Of a DNA stretch of 19,340 bases, positions 6,188 through 13,061 are shown one piece after another. A program made the translations under genes and the position numbers. Each line of letters begins with the position of its first letter. Position 1 is the first letter of the stretch. The DNA comes from Chloroflexota bacterium (GTDB taxonomy: Bacteria; Chloroflexota; Dormibacteria; CF-121). The DNA lies in the NCBI GenBank assembly GCA_005880605.1, contig VBIS01000115.1:1-19340 (forward strand). Reading direction: 5' to 3'. Under the pieces are notes generated by a model. The model saw nothing but the letters and a program-made list of their open reading frames with translations. It was not told the origin of the DNA and did no database searches.

Positions 6188-8268
6188 GCGGTCGGCGCGA
6201 TGTCCAGCTCGACGTCTTCGGGGAGGATGTCTTCCCCTGTGTATGCCGAGGCCTGCAGACGGAAGAGGCGCGCATAGCGACCGTTGAGCCGCATCAGCTG
6301 TTCGTGGGTCCCCTGTTCGACCAGGCGGCCGTGCTCGAGGAAGATGATCCGATCGGCGCGCCGGACCGTCGAGAATCGGTGCGAGATATAGACCGCGGTG
6401 CGGCCCCGGGTCAGCGAGTGGATTCGTTCGAACAGCTCGTATTCCGCCTGGGCGTCGAGCGCGGACGTCGGTTCATCCAGCAAGAGGATCCGCGCGTCGC
6501 GCATGAAGGCGCGCGCCAGGGCAACCTTTTGCCACTCGCCGCCGGAAAGGTTGACGCCGGCATCGAACCACTTGCCGAGCGCGGTGTCGTAGCCCTGGGG
6601 AAGACCGGCGATCAACTGATCCGAGCCGGCCTGCCGGCTGGCACTGCGAATGGCGTCGCGGTCGGCGAGGTCGCCCAGGCTTCCCAGGCCGATGTTCTCC
6701 GCAGCCGTCGCCTGGTAGGTGACGTAGTCCTGGAACATCCCGCCGATCTGCGCTCGCAGTTCGGGTGGATCGTAGTCGCGGATATCGATACCATCGATCA
6801 GGATCCGGCCATCGCTCGGATCGTAGAGGCGGCAGATCAGCTTGAAGAGCGTGGTCTTGCCGGCGCCGTTGCGGCCAACGATCGCGATCGTTTCACCGGG
6901 CGACACCGTGAAACTCAAGTCATTCAGCGCGTTCTCCGTTGCGCCGGGATAGGCGAAGGTCACGTGGTCGAAGGTGATCTCACCCCTGACCGGGCTGGGG
7001 ACGGGCACGGGGTTGGCTCGCGTCGGCAGCGCACTCGTGGTTTCCATCAACTCGAACAGGTTGCTGAGATAGAGGTTGTGCTCGTACATCCCGGAGAACC
7101 CGCCGAGAATGCCCTGGATGGAGTTCTGCACCGATTGGGCCGCGGTGGTGTAGAGGGTCAGGTCGCCGAGCGTCAGCTTGCCGACGATCGCCTGCAGCGC
7201 CACGTAGAGATAGGTCACCGAGGTCGCGATCGTGCTCAGGTTGCCCCAGAGGAAGCCGGTCAAGTAGCGGCGCACTACCTGGCGGCGCTGGCTCCCGTAA
7301 TAGGCCTCGCCGATCAGGCGGTAGCGGTCGATGAAGTAATGGCCCAGACCGAACAGCTTGACCTCCTTGGCGTAGCTGTCCGTGGTCAGCAGGGTCACCA
7401 GGTAGTTCATGCGGCGGAGCAACCGGGAGCCCCAGCGCGCGATGTTGTAGCCGCGCCACCCGTAGCGGGTGTCGGCGATGAAGGCCGGGACGGGGGAGAG
7501 GAGCGCCAGCAAGGCAAGCAGCGGGCTCACCAGTACGAGCAGCGCGATCATCGTCGCGAAGGTCAGGGCCGTCTGGACCAACCCGAAGGCCGTCGAAATC
7601 ATCAGGACCGGACGGTTGATGGAGTCCGTCTGGGCTCGCCGCAAGAGGTCGTAGGACGCCGGGTCTTCATAGAAGGCGAGGTCGAGTGAGGCGGCCTTCT
7701 CCATCACCATCAACTGGATGCGCATCGATACCGCGTTCTGGAGGAGCTGCTGGGTGATGTTGCGCGCGGTGCTGAGGAAGGCGATCAGCGCGAAGATCAG
7801 CAGCTGCAAGATGGCCAGGAAGATGATCCCGTTGACGGTCGTAAAGGCCGGCGTCTTCCACGGTCCGAAGTCGAACCGGATCGCATCGGCGATGGTCGCG
7901 GGAGAGTTGTGGACCTGGATGCCCAGCACGACTGCGTTGACGAGCAGCTTCGAGGTGTAGGCGGACACGGCCGGGATGACGCCAGCGACCACGGTCACCG
8001 CGAAGAGGCCGATGGTGATGGCCGGACTCGCGTCCCAGACGAGTCGAAGCACCCTGGGCAGCGCGGCCGCGGTGCCCCGGATCGACTCCTTGAGATTGCG
8101 CCAGCGACTACGCAGGTCCTTCGGTCCCTGCGGCGCTTGCGGCTCCTCGATCACCGGGTTGCCGGTCAGGCCGCTGTTTGCCGGGCCGACATCGGGCGGC
8201 TTGGAGCGCCCCCGGCCCCACATCCACCCCATCGACGGACCGCCGTGCCCCGGCGGCATCATTCCCAC
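6184..8268 (-). CDS. ABC exporter half-transporter (fused membrane and ATPase domains)
   Basis: A 694-residue type IV ABC exporter. The membrane domain covers about 80-400 with five or six helices. The nucleotide-binding domain follows, with Walker A GRNGAGKTT (465-473), Q-loop FQDY (512-515), signature LSGGE (574-578), Walker B ILLLDEPTSALD (594-605) and the H-loop histidine at 630 (YISHRFS). All catalytic parts are present, so an active homodimer is expected; a partner half is not seen nearby. Residues 1-22 are rich in Met, Gly, His and Trp (MGMMPPGHGG...MGWMWGRG) and precede a Pro-rich linker, a tail often seen in such exporters. The start at GTG 8268 is likely but ATG 8262 or 8259 is possible. 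Substrate unknown; the downstream EamA gene is translationally coupled. Confidence 0.93.
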   Translation of the reverse strand: MGMMPPGHGGPSMGWMWGRGRSKPPDVGPANSGLTGNPVIEEPQAPQGPKDLRSRWRNLKESIRGTAAALPRVLRLVWDASPAITIGLFAVTVVAGVIPAVSAYTSKLLVNAVVLGIQVHNSPATIADAIRFDFGPWKTPAFTTVNGIIFLAILQLLIFALIAFLSTARNITQQLLQNAVSMRIQLMVMEKAASLDLAFYEDPASYDLLRRAQTDSINRPVLMISTAFGLVQTALTFATMIALLVLVSPLLALLALLSPVPAFIADTRYGWRGYNIARWGSRLLRRMNYLVTLLTTDSYAKEVKLFGLGHYFIDRYRLIGEAYYGSQRRQVVRRYLTGFLWGNLSTIATSVTYLYVALQAIVGKLTLGDLTLYTTAAQSVQNSIQGILGGFSGMYEHNLYLSNLFELMETTSALPTRANPVPVPSPVRGEITFDHVTFAYPGATENALNDLSFTVSPGETIAIVGRNGAGKTTLFKLICRLYDPSDGRILIDGIDIRDYDPPELRAQIGGMFQDYVTYQATAAENIGLGSLGDLADRDAIRSASRQAGSDQLIAGLPQGYDTALGKWFDAGVNLSGGEWQKVALARAFMRDARILLLDEPTSALDAQAEYELFERIHSLTRGRTAVYISHRFSTVRRADRIIFLEHGRLVEQGTHEQLMRLNGRYARLFRLQASAYTGEDILPEDVELDIAPTA

Positions 8269-8322
8269 GGCGCTACCCTACCGCACGGCGGTGCGGCGAT
8301 CGGGTTTCGAACCGGGTGCGGC

Positions 8323-8727
8323 TCAGGCCTCGTCCAGCACGGCGATCGCTTCGATTTCGATCAGGAAACCGGGTTCGGCCAGGGCCTGCACGCCGACCAG
8401 CGTCGACGCTGGCAGGGTGGTTGCGCCGAAAACGGCGGACCGTGCTTCGCCAAGTAGGAGCCGCAGTTCCGGCTTGTAGTTGACGACATAGATCGTGATC
8501 TTGGTTACATCCGCCGGGGTCGCGCCGGCGCCCCGGAGCGCGGTCGCCACGTTCGCGAACACTTGTTTCACCTGGCCCGCGAAATCGCCCGGTGCCACCA
8601 CCTTGCCGTCGGCGTCGATCGACACCTGGCCGGCGAGGAAGACCATGCGGCGTCCCTGGGCTACCACCACCTGGGTATAGGCCGCGGGTTTGAACAGACC
8701 CGACGGGTTGAGCCGCTGCAATCCCAT
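8323..8727 (-). CDS. Rid (YjgF/YER057c/UK114) family protein without the catalytic Arg
   Basis: A 134-residue trimeric Rid-fold protein: LNPSGLFKPAAYTQVVVAQG, MVFLAGQVSIDADGKVVAPGDFAGQVKQ, then TKITIYVVNY and FLIEIEAIAV at the end. RidA enzymes hydrolyse reactive enamine/imine intermediates from PLP enzymes using an arginine in the PAR-(S/T) motif (Arg105 in E. coli RidA). Here the motif is LPASTLVGV, so position 108 is Ser. That places it with the Rid subfamilies that lack the deaminase arginine, and its reaction is unknown. The gene precedes the ABC/EamA operon on the same strand with a 54-nt gap to the exporter start, and is divergent from the MoxR operon. An AGGGAGA stretch lies about 17 nt upstream of the ATG, a rather wide spacing. 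Confidence 0.9.
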   Translation of the reverse strand: MGLQRLNPSGLFKPAAYTQVVVAQGRRMVFLAGQVSIDADGKVVAPGDFAGQVKQVFANVATALRGAGATPADVTKITIYVVNYKPELRLLLGEARSAVFGATTLPASTLVGVQALAEPGFLIEIEAIAVLDEA

Positions 8728-8806
8728 CCGACAATCTTAGATCTCCCTTAGCGGCCGCTCAGAAACACCTCATCTCGGCGCGGTTCAATCGATGGACTGT
8801 CATCCC

Positions 8807-8815
8807 AGGGAGGAG
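8807..8815 (+). promoter_or_regulatory. Shine-Dalgarno fixing the MoxR start
   Basis: AGGGAGGAG lies just upstream of ATG 8819, with five bases between GGAGG and the start. It favours this start over an in-frame ATG at 8792, which has no such site. The 91-nt divergent spacer (8728-8818) shows no convincing -35/-10 pair. Confidence 0.75.
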
Positions 8816-8818
8816 CTC

Positions 8819-9868
8819 ATGATCAATCGACCGCTTGTCGCTCGCGAGGAAACCCCGAGCCCGACTGAATCCGCCCGTGAGCTCGCGGCCCGCGTGCCGG
8901 CGCCGATCGAGCAAATCCTGTTCGAAGTCAAACGGCTGATCGTCGGTCAGGACCGCCTGCTCGAGCGCCTGCTGATCGCGCTGCTGTCCGGCGGACACGT
9001 CCTGCTCGAAGGTGTTCCCGGCCTCGCGAAGACCGTCACGGTGAAAGCCTTCGCCCAGGTGATCGGCGGCGCCGCCGGCCGGATCCAGTTCACCCCTGAC
9101 CTGGTCCCGGCCGACCTGATCGGGACCCGGATCTACAACCCGGGGCAAGGCCAGTTCTCCACCGAGCTCGGCCCGGTCTTTTGCAACCTGCTGCTCGCGG
9201 ACGAAATCAACCGCGCACCGGCGAAGGTCCAGTCCGCGCTGCTCGAGGCGATGCAGGAACGGCAGGTCACGATCGGCAAAGACACCCATCATCTTCCTGA
9301 TCCCTTTGTCGTGCTGGCAACCGAGAACCCGATCGAGACCGACGGCACCTATCCGCTGCCGGAGGCGCAGCTCGACCGATTCATGCTGAAGGTCCTGGTC
9401 GACTACCCGACCTTCCAGGAGGAGGTAGTCGTCGTCGAACGCATCACCGGACCCGAGATCGAGCTCCACCAGGTGGTGACGCTGGATCAGCTCAAGGCGA
9501 TGCAGAAAGCGGTGAGCGAGGTCTATGTCGACCCCTCGGTACGGACTTATGCCGCCACGCTGGCCTACGCCAGCCGCCCCGGCAAGGTAAAGGGACTCGA
9601 AGACCTGGCCTCGGCGATCGCCTACGGGGCCAGCCCGCGCGCATCGATCAACCTGGTTACCGCCGGCCGGGCGCTGGCGTTCATGCGCGGGCGGTCGTAC
9701 GTCCTTCCCCACGACATCAGCGAAGTGGCCCCTGAGGTGATCCGGCACCGGCTGGTCCTGACCTATGAAGGGATCGCGGCCGGAGTCACCGCCGAGACGA
9801 TCGTCAAGCGCGTGCTGGACCGGTTCCCGCCGCCGCGAATCGACCTTGGAGATCGGGTTGCCTCCTGA
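8819..9868 (+). CDS. MoxR-family AAA+ ATPase
   Basis: A 349-residue AAA+ protein of the MoxR class. Walker A GVPGLAKT (65-72), Walker B LLLADEINRAP (124-134), sensor 1 ATENP (167-171) and the LPEAQLDRF segment with the arginine finger (180-188) are all intact. The C-terminal lid carries the SPRASINL sensor 2 pattern. MoxR ATPases act as chaperones that mature or activate protein complexes, usually with vWA-domain partners encoded next door. Here DUF58 and vWA genes follow with overlapping starts, which fits that role. The DUF58 gene starts 11 nt before this stop codon. Confidence 0.95.
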   Translation: MINRPLVAREETPSPTESARELAARVPAPIEQILFEVKRLIVGQDRLLERLLIALLSGGHVLLEGVPGLAKTVTVKAFAQVIGGAAGRIQFTPDLVPADLIGTRIYNPGQGQFSTELGPVFCNLLLADEINRAPAKVQSALLEAMQERQVTIGKDTHHLPDPFVVLATENPIETDGTYPLPEAQLDRFMLKVLVDYPTFQEEVVVVERITGPEIELHQVVTLDQLKAMQKAVSEVYVDPSVRTYAATLAYASRPGKVKGLEDLASAIAYGASPRASINLVTAGRALAFMRGRSYVLPHDISEVAPEVIRHRLVLTYEGIAAGVTAETIVKRVLDRFPPPRIDLGDRVAS

Positions 9869-10847
9869 CGTCGTAAGCGGCGGTATCGCCATCGACCAGT
9901 TATTGCGCCGCTCGCGCTGGCCGGTGCTGCGGCGTCTTGGATTCCATCCCGGAGGCGACGAGCGATCCAGTTTGCGCGGCGCCGGGCTCGAGTACAGCGA
10001 CGTTCGCGAATACCAGCCGGGTGACGACCCGCGGACCATCGAGTGGAATATCACGGCGCGTTCCGACCGGCCGTACGTTCGGGAATCGTTCCCCGACCGT
10101 GGGCTCGATGCCTGGTTGCTCGTTGATATCACGCGGTCGCTCGACTGGGGTACGGCGCGCTGCCTCAAGCGGCAGCTGGCGATCGAATTCACGGCGGTTG
10201 TCGGGCAGTTACTGATCGGCCGCGGCAACCGGGTCGGGGCACTGCTCTTCGACGACCGCGTCCGCTCGATCATCCCGCCCTCGGCCGGGCGCACAGCCTT
10301 CTTGCAGTTGATCGCGCGCATCGAACGGGCCGCCGGCACGCAAGATCCCGCCCCTTCTGGGGCAGGGCATCCGAACATACCCTCGCCCTCTGGGGGAGGG
10401 CAGGGTGGGGGCGCCACTGATCTAGGCCGGGCGCTAACGGAAGCCGGCCGACTCATCCGCCGCCCATCGATGATGGTCTTGATCAGCGATTTCATGACAC
10501 CTGGCGGCTGGCAGCAACCGCTCAGCTCGCTGGCGATCCGCCACGAGGTGATCGCCGTGTGGATCACGGATCCGCGAGAGAGTGAGATTCCGGACGTCGG
10601 CGTCGTCACCTTCGAGGACCCCGAAAGTGGACGGCAAATCCTCGTCGACACCCGGAGCACCCGCTTACGGGCACGGTTCCAGGATGCGGCCGCGCAGCAG
10701 CGCGAGACGATCCGCGCGGATCTCCGCCGGGCTCGGGCAGCGATCGCCGAGATGACCACCGACGGCGAGCTGGTGCCGCAACTTGTCGCGTTCATCAAGA
10801 ACCGGGAGGCGCAGCGCGGCCAGCGGCTGGCCATGCGGACCGCATGA
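9858..10847 (+). CDS. DUF58 protein with an in-frame palindromic-repeat insertion
   Basis: A 329-residue protein. The DUF58 hallmark GLEYSDVREYQPGDDPRTIEWN and the following RSDRPYVRESFPDR occupy residues 43-81. A vWA-like core follows: LLVDITRSLD near 87-96, GNRVGALLFDD near 123-133 and ATDLGRALTEAG...MMVLISDF near 186-212. DUF58 proteins are partners of MoxR ATPases. Residues 164-185 (PAPSGAGHPNI then PSPSGGGQGGG) are encoded exactly by a 66-bp GC-rich repeat, placed in the loop before the TDL motif where family members have no such stretch. The best start is TTG 9858, six bases after GGAG and overlapping the MoxR gene; no ATG or GTG fits the domain boundary. The stop overlaps the vWA gene start in an ATGA. 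Confidence 0.88.
   Translation: MPPDVVSGGIAIDQLLRRSRWPVLRRLGFHPGGDERSSLRGAGLEYSDVREYQPGDDPRTIEWNITARSDRPYVRESFPDRGLDAWLLVDITRSLDWGTARCLKRQLAIEFTAVVGQLLIGRGNRVGALLFDDRVRSIIPPSAGRTAFLQLIARIERAAGTQDPAPSGAGHPNIPSPSGGGQGGGATDLGRALTEAGRLIRRPSMMVLISDFMTPGGWQQPLSSLAIRHEVIAVWITDPRESEIPDVGVVTFEDPESGRQILVDTRSTRLRARFQDAAAQQRETIRADLRRARAAIAEMTTDGELVPQLVAFIKNREAQRGQRLAMRTA
10347..10412 (+). repeat. 66-bp bipartite palindromic element, copy 1 (inside DUF58)
   Basis: The unit consists of hairpin A (10347-10367, CCCGCCCCTTCTGGGGCAGG and a final G), a 12-nt linker (10368-10379) and a 33-bp segment B (10380-10412). Segment B has the palindrome CCCTCGCCCTCTGGGGGAGG followed by a G-rich tail. The length is 22 codons and preserves the frame. 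The hairpin parts match copy 2 at 18 of 21 and 30 of 33 positions, while the linker matches at only 2 of 12, counted by eye. Confidence 0.85.
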
Positions 10848-11680
10848 GCTTCCAGTCACCCTGGTTACTACTTGGGCTGCTGGCGATCCCCCTCCTGGTC
10901 GGCTTCTACATCACGAGTCAGCAGCGCCGTCGTGCTTACGCGGTGCGCTTCACGAATCTCGCCCTACTCAACCAGGTCATGGGCAAGGGGCCTGGATTTC
11001 GTCGCCACATTCCAGCAATCCTGTTCATCGCCGGTGTCACCGGGCTGCTCCTATCGATCGCGCGGCCGCAGGCGACCATCCGGGTGCCAAAAGGACTGCC
11101 TAGTAACGCCCAGGTGGGGCTCGTCATTTTCAATTCGCAAGCGGAGGTGATCACGCCCTTGACCAGCGACAAAGGGTCGGTGAAAGATGCGCTGGGTACG
11201 CTGGCTCCCGGCGGCGGAACGGCGGTTGGTTCCGCGATCCAGGTCGCCGTCGCCCAGCTCGCGAGCATCACGGACCCGAACAGTCCGAAGTCCCAGAACT
11301 ACGCTATGGTCGTCTTGCTCACCGACGGCACATCGAACACGGGCATCGATCCGGCGACGGCCGCCGGCGAAGCCGCCCGCACCAAAATCCCGGTCCAAAC
11401 GGTTGGGGTTGGGGTGCGCAACCAGACGACGATGGTGCAGGGCCGGGTCGTCGACGGCGTCGATGAGCAGACGCTGCAGCAGATCAGCAGCGCGACTGGT
11501 GGTCACTACTATTACGCCGCCGATGAAGCCCAGCTCAGCAAGATCTACAGCGACCTCGGATCACGGATCGGCTGGGTCACGACCAAGCTCGATCTCACGG
11601 TGCCGCTGGTGGCGCTGGGCGCGATCATCCTGGTAGCCGGCGGCCTGTTCAGCCTCCGCTGGTTCCGCCTACTGCCGTGA
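10844..11680 (+). CDS. BatA-like membrane vWA protein lacking the MIDAS DxSxS segment
   Basis: A 278-residue membrane-anchored protein with hydrophobic helices at about 5-22 and 55-72 and a final helix near 250-272. Between them lies a vWA domain: VGLVIFNSQAEVITPLTSD (91-109), GGGTAVGSAI with the MIDAS Thr (123-132), and VVLLTDGTSNTG with the MIDAS Asp (156-167). In BatA-like proteins the helix-2/vWA junction reads ARPQ...VP..., then a strand with D-x-S-x-S and a helix, then LPSN.RVGLV. Here RVPKG (80-84) joins LPSNAQVGLV directly, so about 40 residues including the metal-binding DxSxS are absent and the frame is kept. Metal-dependent ligand binding should be lost. The start overlaps the DUF58 stop (ATGA), completing a MoxR-DUF58-vWA operon. 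Confidence 0.88.
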   Translation: MSFQSPWLLLGLLAIPLLVGFYITSQQRRRAYAVRFTNLALLNQVMGKGPGFRRHIPAILFIAGVTGLLLSIARPQATIRVPKGLPSNAQVGLVIFNSQAEVITPLTSDKGSVKDALGTLAPGGGTAVGSAIQVAVAQLASITDPNSPKSQNYAMVVLLTDGTSNTGIDPATAAGEAARTKIPVQTVGVGVRNQTTMVQGRVVDGVDEQTLQQISSATGGHYYYAADEAQLSKIYSDLGSRIGWVTTKLDLTVPLVALGAIILVAGGLFSLRWFRLLP

Positions 11681-11685
11681 TTCTT

Positions 11686-11751
11686 CCCTCCCCCTCTGGG
11701 GGAGGGTCAGGAACTACTCCCTCCCCCTCTGGGGGAGGTCAGGGCGGGGGC
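11686..11751 (+). repeat. 66-bp bipartite palindromic element, copy 2 (between vWA and gltA)
   Basis: Hairpin C (11686-11706, CCCTCCCCCTCTGGGGGAGG and a final G) is followed by a 12-nt linker (11707-11718) and segment D (11719-11751), which has the same palindrome plus a G-rich tail. The architecture and 66-bp length are identical to the copy inside the DUF58 gene. It begins 5 nt after the vWA stop. Hairpin C lies in the gap between the convergent genes and may act as a terminator for either, though no T-tract is present. On the minus strand, segment D and the linker encode the end of citrate synthase, including its TGA. Confidence 0.85.
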
Positions 11752-13029
11752 CGTAACCCCAGGGAGATGCCGCTCGGCCGGTCCGGTGTAGACCTGGCGC
11801 GGGCGCGCGATCTTCTGCTCCGGATCGAGCAGGCCTTCCTGCCATTGGGCCAGCCAGCCAGGGGTTCGCCCAACGGCAAAGAGCACGGGAAACATCTCGA
11901 CCGGGAAGCCGATCGCCGAGTAGATGATGCCGGAGTAGAAGTCGACGTTGGGGTAGAGGCGGTGCTTGATGAAATAGTCGTCGGCCAGGGCCACCCGCTC
12001 CAGCTCCAGCGCGATGTCGAGCATCGGGCTGCGACCGGTCACCGCCAGGACGTCATCGGCCACCTTCTTGATGATCTGGGCTCGGGGGTCGAAATTCTTG
12101 TAGATGCGGTGTCCGAAGCCCATCAACCGCATCTCGCCGGCGCGGACGCGTTTCACGTATTCGGGGACACGGCTGACCGACCCAATCTCCTTGAGCATCC
12201 GAAGCACCTGCTCGTTGGCGCCCCCGTGAAGGGGGCCGTAGAGCGCCGCGGCGGCCGCGGCCGTCGCGCTGAAGGGATCGGCATGTGAGCTGCCGACCTC
12301 CCGCATGACGTTGGTCGAGCAGTTCTGCTCGTGGTCGGCATGCAGGATGAGCAGCACGTCGAGCGCGCGCTCGAGCACCGGATTGGGTTCGTATTTCAGT
12401 TCGGTTGCCTTCCACATCATGTTGAGGAAGTTGCCGGCATAAGAAAGGTCGTTGTCCGGGTAGGCATAGGGCATGCCGACGGCGTGCCTCGCGGCGAAGG
12501 CGGCCAGGGTCGGCATCTTGGCGATGAGCCTCAGGATCTGGAGGCGGCGGCTCTCCTCCTTGAAGATGTCCTTCGCGTCCGGGTAGAAGGTCGAGAGGGC
12601 GCCCACGGTGCCGACCAGGATGCCCATCGGGTGGGCATCGTGATGGAAGCCGTCGATCAGCATCTTGATGTTCTCGTGGAGCAAGGTGTGGTGGGTAATC
12701 GCATCGATCCAGGCGCGATGCTGGGCCGGGTCCGGCAGCTCGCCGTGGGTCAAGAGATAGGCGACTTCCAGGAAGGTGCTCCGTTCGGCCAGTTCCTCGA
12801 CCGGATAGCCGCGGTAGCGGAGGATGCTGCGCTCTCCGTCGATGAAGGTGATCGCGCTTCGGCAGCTCGCGGTGTTGAGGAAGGCCGGATCGTAGCTCAT
12901 CAAACCCGAACCGGGCCCGTCGCTCAAGATCTTTTGGAGGTCGGTGGCGGCGATCGCGCCATCTCGGATTGGGACCTCGTAGTGACGGCCGGTTCGGTTG
13001 TCGGTGATGGTCAGCGTGTCTTGTGCCAT
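11707..13029 (-). CDS. gltA: Citrate synthase
   Basis: A 440-residue type II-like citrate synthase, which condenses oxaloacetate and acetyl-CoA at the entry of the TCA cycle. Key parts are HADHEQNCSTN with the first catalytic His region, PLHGGANEQVL, the GFGHRIYKNFDPRA block with the second catalytic His, and VDFYSGI with the catalytic Asp. The N-terminal part (DNRTGRHYEVPI...LMSYDPAFLNTASCRSAITFIDG) is the usual opening. The normal C-terminal end, after RPRQVYTGPAERH, is replaced by LPGVTAPALTSPRGGGSSS, of which the last dozen residues and the stop come from the palindromic repeat. The catalytic core is untouched. The ATG at 13029 lies 32 nt after the MFS stop; no strong ribosome binding site is seen, only a GAG. 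Confidence 0.97.
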   Translation of the reverse strand: MAQDTLTITDNRTGRHYEVPIRDGAIAATDLQKILSDGPGSGLMSYDPAFLNTASCRSAITFIDGERSILRYRGYPVEELAERSTFLEVAYLLTHGELPDPAQHRAWIDAITHHTLLHENIKMLIDGFHHDAHPMGILVGTVGALSTFYPDAKDIFKEESRRLQILRLIAKMPTLAAFAARHAVGMPYAYPDNDLSYAGNFLNMMWKATELKYEPNPVLERALDVLLILHADHEQNCSTNVMREVGSSHADPFSATAAAAAALYGPLHGGANEQVLRMLKEIGSVSRVPEYVKRVRAGEMRLMGFGHRIYKNFDPRAQIIKKVADDVLAVTGRSPMLDIALELERVALADDYFIKHRLYPNVDFYSGIIYSAIGFPVEMFPVLFAVGRTPGWLAQWQEGLLDPEQKIARPRQVYTGPAERHLPGVTAPALTSPRGGGSSS

Positions 13030-13061
13030 GGCTACTCGACATTATCGGCGTCGTCGTCAGC

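Noticed and set aside
6304..7689. Plus-strand open frame of 461 codons opposite the ABC exporter
   Set aside because: Composition is typical of antisense to a GC-rich gene and no motif is visible, whereas all ABC motifs lie on the minus strand.
8247..8268. Met/His/Gly-rich start of the ABC exporter as a metal-binding domain
   Set aside because: It is short and irregular, and similar tails are common in exporters. There is no defined binding motif.
8759..10834. Long minus-strand open frame of 691 codons opposite the MoxR and DUF58 genes
   Set aside because: The translation is low-complexity Arg/Ser/Pro-rich with no domain, while the plus strand encodes clear MoxR and DUF58 motifs. It is a high-GC shadow frame.
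10347..11751. The two 66-bp repeats as part of a CRISPR array or a transposon end pair
   Set aside because: There are no regularly spaced spacers and no transposase. Both copies are in the same orientation and flank ordinary operon genes.
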